A stretch of DNA of 64,000 nt. Source: an uncultured Gammaproteobacteria bacterium (lineage in GTDB: Bacteria; Pseudomonadota; Gammaproteobacteria; HK1). The notes beneath the pieces are model-generated. The model was given only the letters and a program-made list of their open reading frames with translations. It searched no databases and was not told the origin of the DNA. Below are positions 39,879 to 48,464 of the stretch, one piece after another. The stretch's first letter is position 1, and each line of letters starts with the position of its first letter. Location: NCBI GenBank assembly GCA_947258715.1, contig CAMYJH010000002.1, positions 219,654 through 283,653 of the forward strand, read 5' to 3'. The position numbers and the translations under genes were made by a program.

Positions 39879-40742
39879 GTGCACCAACATCCCCTCATAT
39901 TCGACGTCGACGAGAACGCCTTCGAGCCCCAGGTCATTGACGCCTCGCGTGAGATCCCGGTGGCGGTGGATTTCTGGGCCGAATGGTGTGCCCCGTGCCG
40001 GGCGCTTACACCGGTGCTGGAAAAAGTGGTCACGTCGCTGGCCGGACAGATCCGCCTGGCTAAAGTTAACACCGACCAGAATCAACGCTTTGCGGGCGCG
40101 TTGGGCATTCGGAGCCTGCCCACGGTGAAGCTGTTCAAGGACGCTCGAGTGGTGGACGAATTCTTCGGCGCGTACCCCGAGATTCAGCTTCGCGAGTTTT
40201 TCGCTGGCCACCTTGAACAGGAGCCGAACGCGGTCAGCAACGAGGCGGAAATTCTGCTCCGTAGTGGCAATACCGAGCAGGCGATGGCGCTGTTGCGCAA
40301 GGCGGTGGTTGAAGATCCGGAAAATACTCGGCTCAAGCTGGATCTGGCGGCGGTGGAAATCGCCCATGGCGATTACCTCAAAGCCGAGGCGACGCTACGC
40401 GAACTCCCGCTGGAGAAACAACAAGATGACAGGGCAAAGCGTCTTTCTGCCCTGCTGCACTTTCACCTTCTTTGTAAAGGTTCACCGTCGGCTGAAGAGC
40501 TGGCGCACATGGTGGAGCAGGATCCAAAAAACCTGGACGCCCGTCTGAAACTGAGCGCGCGAAGGGTGCTGGAGGAGGACTACGAAGACGCCATGAATCA
40601 GCTGATGGAAGTCATCCGGCGTAACAAGCGCTTTCGGGACGAGGTGGCGAGGAAAAGCATGCTCTCCATCTTCGAGTTGCTGGGCCGCGAAAATCGTCTG
40701 GTCGAGCGCTATCGCTCGCTGATGGCTACAGCGATTCATTGA
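39879..40742 (+). CDS. Thioredoxin-TPR chaperedoxin, YbbN/CnoX type
   Basis: This protein of about 287 residues joins an N-terminal thioredoxin domain (VAVDFWAEWCAPCRALTPVLE, with a complete WCAPC active site) to C-terminal TPR-like repeats (NTEQAMALLRKAVVEDPENT and beyond). That is the plan of YbbN/CnoX, a holdase that protects proteins and passes them to GroEL. E. coli CnoX has lost one Cys; here both are kept, so redox activity is likely. The start is unclear: GTG at 39879 fits the family, and TTG at 39837 is possible. Confidence 0.85.
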   Translation: MHQHPLIFDVDENAFEPQVIDASREIPVAVDFWAEWCAPCRALTPVLEKVVTSLAGQIRLAKVNTDQNQRFAGALGIRSLPTVKLFKDARVVDEFFGAYPEIQLREFFAGHLEQEPNAVSNEAEILLRSGNTEQAMALLRKAVVEDPENTRLKLDLAAVEIAHGDYLKAEATLRELPLEKQQDDRAKRLSALLHFHLLCKGSPSAEELAHMVEQDPKNLDARLKLSARRVLEEDYEDAMNQLMEVIRRNKRFRDEVARKSMLSIFELLGRENRLVERYRSLMATAIH

Positions 40743-40776
40743 GCCGCCGTTAAGATGACATCAGTCCATCGCGGCC

Positions 40777-41664
40777 TTATCCGAGTTCGGCCAGCAGAAG
40801 GTCGATCATATCCTCGGCCTGCCGAGCGTAGCCGGACCCGAAGAGGTTAAGGTGATTGAGCACGTGGTAGAGGTTGTAGAGCGTGCGCCGCACGCGGTAG
40901 CCGGGGTCCAGCGGAAAGCGCTCGGCATAGGCGTCATAGAAAGACTGCGGAAATCCGCCGAACAGCTGCGTCATCGCCAGATCCGCTTCCCGATCGCCCC
41001 AGTAAACCGCTGGATCGAAAATTACCGGAGCGCCGTTTTCGAGCGCGGCATAATTGCCTGACCAAAGATCCCCGTGCAGCAGGCTGGGCGCGGGCGCATA
41101 GCCGGCGAAGAACCCCCCAAGCCGATCGCTCAAGCGCGCCCCTTTGGCCTGAAGCGCTGACCCGCCGCGACCCGCTTCGTTCGACAAACCAAGCTGGTAC
41201 TCGAGCCGGTGTCGGCGAAAAAACTCCACCCAGTTGTCGCACTGCGGGTTGGGCTGCGGCGTCGAGCCGATGGCGTTGTCCGACTCGAAGCCGAAGCAAG
41301 GTTGCTGTGACGAGTGCAGGGCCGCAAGCTGAGCGCCGAGCGCGGCGGCTGAGGCGATTGAGCACGACCGCAGGGGAAGGTGCTCGAGGACGAGAAACGC
41401 GTCCCCGGCGGAGATCCCCGAGCACACCGGCGCCGGCACGGTGACGCTCGAGGTCTCGGCCAGAGCCGTCAAGCCTTTCGCTTCGGCTTCGAACATCCAA
41501 AGCCGCTCGGCTCGATTGATTTTGACGAAGTAACGAGCCTCACCCGATTCCACCACGGTCGCGGCGTTTATGCAGCCCCCGCCCAGCGGCCGGCGTCGCA
41601 GCCCTCTAAACTCACAACCAGCGGTTGTGGAAATGGCGGCATCGATTTCGGTCCAGTTCGGCAC
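40777..41664 (-). CDS. Fructosamine/ketosamine-3-kinase family protein
   Basis: The 295-residue protein belongs to the FN3K/YniA family, which phosphorylates sugar adducts on proteins (deglycation). Diagnostic features are GGCINAATVV in the nucleotide-binding N-lobe, the catalytic LLHGDLWSGNYAAL and the FDPAVYWGDREADLAMTQLF motif. It lies last in the dacA-dat-lipB-permease-nagZ run, 17 bases after nagZ. Confidence 0.88.
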   Translation of the reverse strand: MPNWTEIDAAISTTAGCEFRGLRRRPLGGGCINAATVVESGEARYFVKINRAERLWMFEAEAKGLTALAETSSVTVPAPVCSGISAGDAFLVLEHLPLRSCSIASAAALGAQLAALHSSQQPCFGFESDNAIGSTPQPNPQCDNWVEFFRRHRLEYQLGLSNEAGRGGSALQAKGARLSDRLGGFFAGYAPAPSLLHGDLWSGNYAALENGAPVIFDPAVYWGDREADLAMTQLFGGFPQSFYDAYAERFPLDPGYRVRRTLYNLYHVLNHLNLFGSGYARQAEDMIDLLLAELG

Positions 41665-41681
41665 GCTGCGTTGATGTAACC

Positions 41682-42740
41682 TCAGGCCGGCGCGTCGAAG
41701 CCGAGATCGAGTTCCGGCTCCGGGTTGAGGGCGATGATCTCGGCTACCGCGGTGCGGTAGGCCTCGTTTTTGTTCAGGCTCTCGCGGGAGGTCTGGTGCA
41801 GGCCGTGCATGCGCGCCAGTCTCGCGCTGCGAATGGGATCGCCGCTTTCAGGTGCCGTCTCCAAAAGGCGCACCGCGGCTTCCCTGTCATTGCACACCAA
41901 CAGCATGTCGCAGCCCGCCTCCAGAGCCGCCGCGCCTCGATCGACGATGTCGCCGGCCACCGCGGCCCCGGCCATCACCAGGTCATCGCTGAACACCGCC
42001 CCCTGAAACTTGAGATGTCGTCTAAGGACCTCCTTCAGCCAGTAGCGGGAGAACCCCGCCGGCTTCTTGTCCATGCGATCAAAGATCACGTGGGCCGGCA
42101 TGATGGCGGGCAATCCGTCAGCGATGATTCGCTCGAAAACCCGCAGATCTGACATCTGTACCGTCTCCAGATCCCGATGGTCGCAGGGCGTGGCCAGATG
42201 AGAGTCCCCTTTGACGCTTCCGTGCCCGGGAAAATGCTTGCCAACGGCGGCCATGCCGCCGCGCTTCAGGCCGCTGATGTAGGCCCGGGCCAAATTCACC
42301 ACCGCATCCACATCAGTGTGAAAGGCTCGGTCACCAATGACATCGCTGGCCCGGCTGCGTAGGTCAAGCACCGGGGAGAAGCTGAAGTCCAGGCCCGAAG
42401 CGCGCAGCTCTGAGGCCGTGAGCCAGCCGTTCATTGACGCCAGGCGGCAGGCGCGGCCAGGGTCCCGATTATGGACCTCACCGAAGGCCGCCGCCGGCGG
42501 GAGGCGGGTAAAACCTTCGCGAAAGCGCTGCACCCGGCCCCCCTCATGATCGACGGCAATGAGCAGCTTCGGTTGCCGCACCGCGTGAATGCTGTCGATG
42601 AGCCGGGTGAGCTGTTCCGGATCGTGATAATTGCGGCTGAACAGGATGACGCCGCCGACCTGAGGGGCCTGCAGCAGCTCCACATCTTCCGGGGTCAGCT
42701 CGGGTCCCTCGAGGTCCAGCATCACGGGTCCTAAAGACAT
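41682..42740 (-). CDS. nagZ: Beta-N-acetylhexosaminidase NagZ
   Basis: NagZ removes GlcNAc from 1,6-anhydro-MurNAc muropeptides in the cytoplasm during cell-wall recycling. The 352-residue GH3 protein has KHFPGHGSVKGDSHLATP with the catalytic His/Asp dyad, LLIAVDHEGGRVQRFREGF and the nucleophile region VFSDDLVMAGA. No signal peptide, as expected. It follows the two ABC permease genes. Confidence 0.94.
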   Translation of the reverse strand: MSLGPVMLDLEGPELTPEDVELLQAPQVGGVILFSRNYHDPEQLTRLIDSIHAVRQPKLLIAVDHEGGRVQRFREGFTRLPPAAAFGEVHNRDPGRACRLASMNGWLTASELRASGLDFSFSPVLDLRSRASDVIGDRAFHTDVDAVVNLARAYISGLKRGGMAAVGKHFPGHGSVKGDSHLATPCDHRDLETVQMSDLRVFERIIADGLPAIMPAHVIFDRMDKKPAGFSRYWLKEVLRRHLKFQGAVFSDDLVMAGAAVAGDIVDRGAAALEAGCDMLLVCNDREAAVRLLETAPESGDPIRSARLARMHGLHQTSRESLNKNEAYRTAVAEIIALNPEPELDLGFDAPA

Positions 42741-42810
42741 GGGTAGGAGGTATTTTCTCAGGGCTTAACCAAACACATTCTGCCGCTTAACCGCCGGCCG
42801 CGCCGCGACT

Positions 42811-43614
42811 TCATGCCAGGCGCGTGTTTTTGACGTCAAGTCGATCCCGCAGGCTGTCACCAAGCATGTTCACCGACAGCACCACCAGCATCAGCGCCAG
42901 GGATGGCAACACCACCAGATGCGGCGCCACCAGCATGTAACGCGTGCCCGCCCGGATCACGCTGCCCCATGATGCGTCCGGCGGCTGCACGCCCAGTCCC
43001 AGAAACGACAGGCCCGCCTCGGCGACAATGATGCCGGCGAGGCCGAAGGTCGCCTCCACGATCAGCGGCGCGGCGATTAGCGGCAACACGTGGCGGAAAA
43101 GAATGCGGGTGGTTCCGCTGCCCATGGCCACGGCGGCGAGCACGTGCTCGCGGTGACGATAAGAAAGCGTCTGTGCGCGCGCCAGGCGGGCAAATCCCAC
43201 CCAGCCCACGGCGGCGAGAGCGAACACCACGTTCTCGATCCCAGGGCCGAGAATGCCGGCCAGCGCAATCGCCAGCAGTATCCCGGGAAAGGCCAGGAAC
43301 ACATCGATGAGCCGCACCACGAGATGGTCCCAGAATCCGCCCAGCCAGGCGCTGATCATGCCGATGATGGTCCCGACGAGAATGGATATAGCGACCACGG
43401 ACAGCGCGACCAGCAGCGAGGTTCGCGCCCCGGCGATGATGCGGTCCAGCAGCGGACGGCCCAGCTCGTCGTGGCCAAGCCAGGCGCCGGCTCCGGGGCC
43501 TTCGAGCACCTTGGGCAGCTGTACTTGGTTCGGGTCGAGGGGCAGAACCGGCGCCAGCAGGGCTGCCGCCAGCCAAGCGAGCAATAACATCGCCGGCAAC
43601 CACACCCTAGTCAT
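42811..43614 (-). CDS. Peptide-type ABC transporter permease (DppC/OppC-like)
   Basis: The 267-residue membrane protein has the BPD-permease EAA loop (EHVLAAVAMGSGTTRILFRHVLP) and the family's LGHDELGRPLLDRIIAGART and GLAGIIVAEAGLSFLGLGV segments. About six membrane helices are predicted. It overlaps its partner by 4 bases. No substrate-binding protein or ATPase gene is adjacent, so the transported molecule, and the ATPase used, are unknown. Confidence 0.88.
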   Translation of the reverse strand: MTRVWLPAMLLLAWLAAALLAPVLPLDPNQVQLPKVLEGPGAGAWLGHDELGRPLLDRIIAGARTSLLVALSVVAISILVGTIIGMISAWLGGFWDHLVVRLIDVFLAFPGILLAIALAGILGPGIENVVFALAAVGWVGFARLARAQTLSYRHREHVLAAVAMGSGTTRILFRHVLPLIAAPLIVEATFGLAGIIVAEAGLSFLGLGVQPPDASWGSVIRAGTRYMLVAPHLVVLPSLALMLVVLSVNMLGDSLRDRLDVKNTRLA

Positions 43615-44540
43615 GCCGATTCACCGATACGAATTCGCGGATCCACCCAGGCGTAAAAGACGTCCGTGAGGGTATTGACCACGACGTAGGCGAGACTGAT
43701 CACCAGCACGCAGGCCTGCAGTACGGGATAATCGCGGTTTTGAATCGATTCGATGGTGAGCTGCCCCACCCCCGGCCAAGAAAATACGATTTCCGTGATC
43801 ACCGCCCCACCCAACAGCGTACCCAGCTGCAGTCCGAGAATGGTGATCACCGGCAGCGTGGCGTTCTTCATTGCGTGGTGGGTAATGACCTGAAACTCAC
43901 CCAAGCCCTTCGCCCGCGCGGTGCGGATATAGTCCTCGCGCATCACCTCCAACAGCGAAGAGCGCACCATGCGCGCCAAGATCGCCGACATGGCGGTGCC
44001 CAAAGTCAGTGCGGGCAGAATCAACGAGCCGAAGCCTTCCTTTCCACTCACCGGAAACCAGCCGAGCCAGAAGGAAAACACCAGAATCAACAGCGGGCCC
44101 ATGACAAAGTTCGGGATCGAGACGCCGAGGACGGCAAACACCATGGCACCGGCATCGTATCCGCTCCGCGGTCTCACCGCGGCGATGATGCCGAGCGGTA
44201 TCGCCAAGGCCACGGCCACCAGCAGCGCGGCCAGGGCAAGCTGCGCGGTGACGGGGATGCGTTCAGCCAAAATGTCGACAATAGGCCGTTTAGAGTGCAG
44301 GGACTCGCCGAGATCCAGGGACCCAAGGCCTTCGAAATACTCCAGCAGCTGCACCGGAATCGGCTTGTCCAGCCCCAGCGCCTGGCGCAGCGCCTCTCGG
44401 TCCGCCGGACGCGCCGACTCTCCCAGCATCACCTCCACCGGGTCCCCGGGAACCAGATGGATGAGCAGAAAAACCAGGCAGGCGACGCCCGCCACCACCA
44501 CCAAGGCGCTTAAAATTCTCGAGGCCAGGAACCTCAGCAT
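43611..44540 (-). CDS. Peptide-type ABC transporter permease (DppB/OppB-like)
   Basis: The 309-residue protein starts MLRFLASRILSALVVVAGV, followed by the typical LLIHLVPGDPVEVMLGE, and has the EAA loop DYIRTARAKGLGEFQVITHH. About six helices. The frame is open to 44609, but the ATG at 44540 gives the normal N-terminus; the upstream extension overlaps lipB. It begins 46 bases after the lipB stop. Confidence 0.88.
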   Translation of the reverse strand: MLRFLASRILSALVVVAGVACLVFLLIHLVPGDPVEVMLGESARPADREALRQALGLDKPIPVQLLEYFEGLGSLDLGESLHSKRPIVDILAERIPVTAQLALAALLVAVALAIPLGIIAAVRPRSGYDAGAMVFAVLGVSIPNFVMGPLLILVFSFWLGWFPVSGKEGFGSLILPALTLGTAMSAILARMVRSSLLEVMREDYIRTARAKGLGEFQVITHHAMKNATLPVITILGLQLGTLLGGAVITEIVFSWPGVGQLTIESIQNRDYPVLQACVLVISLAYVVVNTLTDVFYAWVDPRIRIGESA

Positions 44541-44586
44541 CGGTTGCAGAGCTAGCGCGCCGTGGCCGGCGTCGACGCATCGAGCA

Positions 44587-45306
44587 TCACCCGTCGGCCC
44601 CCACCACAATGTTACGGCCAGCGTGGGGCGGCGACGGGCCGCAAATATCCCCCAGCGTGGTCTTATGATCCAGCACGATGGATTCCGCGGGGCAGCCGAG
44701 CTGGGCGGCGAGATAAGGCAGCAGGCGAGTCGCGGTTTCGGCCACCGACCAGTCGAGACCCAGATCCTTGAGGCGGGTCGCTTCTAGACCGGCATAGCCA
44801 CAAGGATCTATGCGTTTGAACGGCCCCAAGTCGCCGTTCACGTTAACGGCGAGTCCGTGATAGCTGAAACCATTGCGGATCCTAAGGCCGATGGCAGCGA
44901 GCTTTTTGCCCCCCAAGTACACCCCAGGCGCCCCATTCCAGCGGACAGCTTCGATGTCCGACGCCCCCAGCAGATCGATGACCGCCTGCTCCAGCCCGTG
45001 AACCAGCCGCTTCACCCCGAGGGAGCGGCGCTTGAGGTCGACTATCAGGTAAGCAACAAGCTGACCGGGGCCGTGGTAGGTCACCTGGCCGCCGCGGTCC
45101 GAAGCGACCACCGGGATGCCCCCTGGGTCGCGAAGGTGCTCGCGGCGCCCGGCCTGGCCGAGGGTAAATACCGGCCGATGCTCGAGGAACCAGATTTCGT
45201 CGTCGGCGAGAGCATCCGGCGCCGCCACCAAGGCGCGCATGGCCTGCCACACCGGGTGGTAGTCGAGGACGCCGAAGCGACGAACGATGAGTGACGGCGC
45301 GCTCAA
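44587..45306 (-). CDS. lipB: Octanoyltransferase LipB
   Basis: LipB moves octanoate from acyl carrier protein to lipoyl domains. The 239-residue protein keeps the catalytic Cys (RIDPCGYAGLEATRL) and Lys (YLGGKKLAAIGLRIRNG), and the RGGQVTYHGPGQLVAYLI motif. The start is a TTG at 45306. The usual partner lipA is not next to it; two ABC permeases follow instead, and ybeD is missing upstream. Confidence 0.94.
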   Translation of the reverse strand: MSAPSLIVRRFGVLDYHPVWQAMRALVAAPDALADDEIWFLEHRPVFTLGQAGRREHLRDPGGIPVVASDRGGQVTYHGPGQLVAYLIVDLKRRSLGVKRLVHGLEQAVIDLLGASDIEAVRWNGAPGVYLGGKKLAAIGLRIRNGFSYHGLAVNVNGDLGPFKRIDPCGYAGLEATRLKDLGLDWSVAETATRLLPYLAAQLGCPAESIVLDHKTTLGDICGPSPPHAGRNIVVGADG

Positions 45307-45336
45307 GTTGTCGGCCCGCCCGGCGCGAGCTCCGTT

Positions 45337-46197
45337 TCAGGCAATCGTCTCACCAAGCGCTTTGGCAAAATCGCTCTTGAACGCGAGAAAACGCTCGAAG
45401 ACTTGTTGCCACAGCGGTCCCGGCGCGCCGCCGATCAGAGGCCGACCGTCGAGACGTGACACCGGTGTGATTTCCATTGTTGAGCTGGTCACCCAAATTT
45501 CGTCCGCCGAGCGCAGCGCCGCCTCGGAAATGTCGCACTCTTCACACGGGATCCCCGCCGCCGACGCCAGCTCCAGGGTGACGTCGCGGGTAATGCCGGC
45601 AAGTATCTTCGAGCTCTTCGGCGGCGTCATTAAAACGCCATCGGCAACCACGAAGACGTTGCTTGCCGCGCCTTCGGTCACCAGACCGTCGCGCAACAGA
45701 ATCGCTTCCCCGGCCCCCGCGGAAACGGCCTCCTGACGAAGCAGCACGTTGGGCAACAGAGCGATGGCCTTGATATCGCAGCGACCCCAGCGATTGTCGT
45801 TTCTGGTCACGGCGGGCATGGGCTCCGGGTAAGCTCGTCTGTGCCCGGGCTTGCTCATGGCGAAAACCAGCGGTCTCGGCGCTTGCGGGAAAGCGTGGTT
45901 GCGCGGCGCCTCGCCGCGGGTCACCTGGAAATACAGGGATTGCTCGCCGCCGCCATTGCGGGCGATGAGTGTATCGAGCATATCTACCCAAGCGCTTCGG
46001 CTCAGGGGGGACTTCATCGCGATGGCGCCCAAGCTTCGCTCCAGGCGATCAAGGTGCGCGTCGGTGCAGAACATACGCCCGCCGTAGACCGGCACTACTT
46101 CATACACTCCATCGCCCAGGAGATACCCACGGTCCAGCGGCGAAACGCGCACCGCCTCCAAAGGCATAAAATCTCCCTTGAAATAAGCGGTACTCAT
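45337..46197 (-). CDS. dat: D-amino-acid aminotransferase (class IV PLP enzyme)
   Basis: The 286-residue class IV aminotransferase has the PLP-binding Lys in DIKAIALLPNVLLRQEA and the conserved VTEGAASNVFVV, plus DEIWVTSSTMEITPV near the end. Its position between dacA and lipB is the usual site of the D-alanine aminotransferase gene, which makes D-Ala/D-Glu; branched-chain amino acid aminotransferases share the fold and cannot be fully excluded. Confidence 0.85.
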   Translation of the reverse strand: MSTAYFKGDFMPLEAVRVSPLDRGYLLGDGVYEVVPVYGGRMFCTDAHLDRLERSLGAIAMKSPLSRSAWVDMLDTLIARNGGGEQSLYFQVTRGEAPRNHAFPQAPRPLVFAMSKPGHRRAYPEPMPAVTRNDNRWGRCDIKAIALLPNVLLRQEAVSAGAGEAILLRDGLVTEGAASNVFVVADGVLMTPPKSSKILAGITRDVTLELASAAGIPCEECDISEAALRSADEIWVTSSTMEITPVSRLDGRPLIGGAPGPLWQQVFERFLAFKSDFAKALGETIA

Positions 46198-46246
46198 TTA
46201 GCCAATTCTCCAGGAGAATGCGGCGCACCCAAGCGCGTCACCGTTG

Positions 46247-47401
46247 TCAATGAAAAAGTAAGCGAACCTGGTCGCTGACCTTGCGCCAGAGTCCACCCTC
46301 CGCCACCGGAGCCAGTGTTACCAGCGGTCGCTGCGCGATCTGCTCCCCGCCAAGGGTCACCTCCAGCGTGCCGCGGGCTTCACCCTTCGTCACCGGAGCC
46401 ACGACCTTGCTGTCGATTTCCATCTTAGCGTTCAGCTTCTCGTACTGGCCTCTGGGAACCGTAACGTAAAGGTCGCGGGCAAGACCTATGCCAAGTTTTT
46501 CGATCTCCCCTTTCCAAATACGGACCTCCGTCAACGGTTCCAGCGCGCCATAAAGGCGGTGAGTCTCGAAAAATCGAAAGCCATAACTCAAAAGCGCAAT
46601 ACTTTCACGCGCCCGGCTGCGCTCACTTTCGGAGCCCATCACCACGGATATAAGCCGCATCTGGTCGCGCTCGGCCGACGTGACCAGACAGTAACCGGCG
46701 GATTCAGTATATCCGGTTTTCAGCCCGTCAACGCTCTCATCCCGCCACAGTAGCTTGTTGCGGTTGTGCTGCACGATTCCGTTGTACTCGTACTCTTTCA
46801 CCGCGTGCATTTTGTAAAGCTCAGGAAAATCCCGGATCATGGCGGCCGCCAGCGTGGCCGAGTCCCGCGCCGTAGTGTAATGCTCGGGATCGGGAAGCCC
46901 CGAGGCATTGACAAAATGGCTGCCGGTCATGCCGAGTCGAACGGCATACTGATTCATGAGGTCGGCAAAAGCGCCCTCGTCTCCAGCGATGAATTCCGCC
47001 AAAGCCACGCTGGCGTCGTTGCCGGACTGGATGATCAAGCCCTTGAGCAGGTCTTCTATGCTCACCTTGGTATCCACCTCGATGAACATCTTCGAGCCGC
47101 CCATGCGCCACGCCTTTTCGCTCACCCGCACCTTATCCTGCATGCTGATGTTCCCTTGCTTGAGCTCTTCAAACACCACGTAGGCGGTCATTATCTTGGT
47201 CAAACTCGCGGGTTCCATGCGCTCGTCGGCGTTCACTTCGGCGAGCACCCGGCCGCTGTCGAAGTCCCGCAGAATGTAGGCGCGTGCGCCAATGCTCGGC
47301 GCATCGGGCACAATCGCCGCCAAGGCCGTGCCGAATGGCAGCAGCATGGTGCAAACAATGACAAATCCTTGCAAAAGGAACAAAGTCAGTTTCGATATCA
47401 T
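46247..47401 (-). CDS. dacA: D-alanyl-D-alanine carboxypeptidase (PBP5/6 type)
   Basis: DacA trims the terminal D-Ala of peptidoglycan pentapeptides. The active-site set is complete: SLTKIMTAYV (SxxK), IQSGNDASVALAEF (SxN) and GLKTGYTESAGYC (KTG). A C-terminal domain ends in an amphipathic helix (LWRKVSDQVRLLFH) that anchors it to the membrane. The ATG at 47401 gives a typical signal peptide cut after TALA; the frame is open to a GTG at 47491 and an ATG at 47434 also exists. Confidence 0.94.
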   Translation of the reverse strand: MISKLTLFLLQGFVIVCTMLLPFGTALAAIVPDAPSIGARAYILRDFDSGRVLAEVNADERMEPASLTKIMTAYVVFEELKQGNISMQDKVRVSEKAWRMGGSKMFIEVDTKVSIEDLLKGLIIQSGNDASVALAEFIAGDEGAFADLMNQYAVRLGMTGSHFVNASGLPDPEHYTTARDSATLAAAMIRDFPELYKMHAVKEYEYNGIVQHNRNKLLWRDESVDGLKTGYTESAGYCLVTSAERDQMRLISVVMGSESERSRARESIALLSYGFRFFETHRLYGALEPLTEVRIWKGEIEKLGIGLARDLYVTVPRGQYEKLNAKMEIDSKVVAPVTKGEARGTLEVTLGGEQIAQRPLVTLAPVAEGGLWRKVSDQVRLLFH

Positions 47402-47557
47402 GGCACTGCTTGTTTGGTTAAAAATCGACGACATGTTGAAGTCGGTCGTGACGGCGCATAGGCTGACTGCGCGTCTGCCGCGAGGCAGCACTCAGTCACA
47501 TTTATTCTGCGACGGACGCAAGTTTACCAGATCGCCGAAGCACTTCCCGAATTGCAG

Positions 47558-48460
47558 CTACTCGAGCACGATTCGCGGCGCTTCCATACCCATAGCGATG
47601 ATGCGGTTTGTCAGCTGATCCGCTTTGACTACGTCGGGTAGCGGCCCGATACGTACTCGGTAAAGCGGCGTACCATCTACAATGATGGGACTGACATAGA
47701 CCAGCTTTCCGGCGACGGGCCGCATCCGTTGGCTCAAGCGCTGCGCGTTCGCGCGGTCGGAAAACGCGCCCGCCTGCAGATAAAGTCGAACCGTCGTTGC
47801 CCTTGGCCGCGCGGTCGGTAGCGCAGGCACACCGTTCGTCACCCGGCCAGATTCCGGCGAGCGCACCGGCTCAGCCGGAACCACGGCCGCCGGGCGCGGC
47901 GCCGCCCGGGCCGCGAGTTGCTCGCTCGCTGGACCCACGGCGCGGACCTCGACGAAACCAGTACCCTTACCGACGATGCCGAGCTTGATCGCGGCAGCGT
48001 ACGAGAGGTCGATAATCCTGTTGGGATGAAAGGGACCGCGGTCATTTACCCGCACCACCGCCTGGCGCCCATTCTTGAGGTTGGTCACCTGAACATAAGT
48101 CGGCAGCGGCAGATTCCTGTGGGCCGCCGTCATCGCGTACATGTCGAACTTCTCACCGCTGGAGGTCCTGCGTCCGTGAAACTTTCGTCCGTACCAAGAA
48201 GCGATTCCGCGCTCCACGTAGCCGCGGCTGCTGCCAAGAGTGTGGTAGCGCTTGCCGTGAACCACGTAGGTCTTGGGGTTGCCGTAACGGCTGCGCGGCT
48301 CGGCCTTCGGTACAGCGTCCGCTATGTGTCCAAGCTGGGGAGAACCCGGCGGCGGTCCGTCTTTTATTGGCGAGCCGCTGCAGCCTGCAGCCAATAGCAT
48401 GACCATCAGCAGTGCCCCGCGACAGGTGCACTCGACAAGGAACGACGGAACTGCCTGCAT
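47558..48460 (-). CDS. rlpA: RlpA septal lipoprotein / lytic transglycosylase with SPOR domain
   Basis: The 300-residue precursor has a lipobox (MLLAAGCSGSP, Cys27), a double-psi beta-barrel (ASWYGRKFHGRRTSSGEKFD and VVRVNDRGPFHPNRIIDLS) and a C-terminal SPOR domain (RLYLQAGAFSDRANAQRL) that binds denuded glycan strands. In Pseudomonas RlpA cleaves such strands at the septum. It lies between mltB and dacA, as in many gammaproteobacteria. Confidence 0.93.
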   Translation of the reverse strand: MQAVPSFLVECTCRGALLMVMLLAAGCSGSPIKDGPPPGSPQLGHIADAVPKAEPRSRYGNPKTYVVHGKRYHTLGSSRGYVERGIASWYGRKFHGRRTSSGEKFDMYAMTAAHRNLPLPTYVQVTNLKNGRQAVVRVNDRGPFHPNRIIDLSYAAAIKLGIVGKGTGFVEVRAVGPASEQLAARAAPRPAAVVPAEPVRSPESGRVTNGVPALPTARPRATTVRLYLQAGAFSDRANAQRLSQRMRPVAGKLVYVSPIIVDGTPLYRVRIGPLPDVVKADQLTNRIIAMGMEAPRIVLE

Positions 48461-48464
48461 CGTC

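Noticed and set aside
43090-43587. Plus-strand frames opposite the ABC permeases
   Set aside because: Shadows of the permease genes; no recognisable domain.
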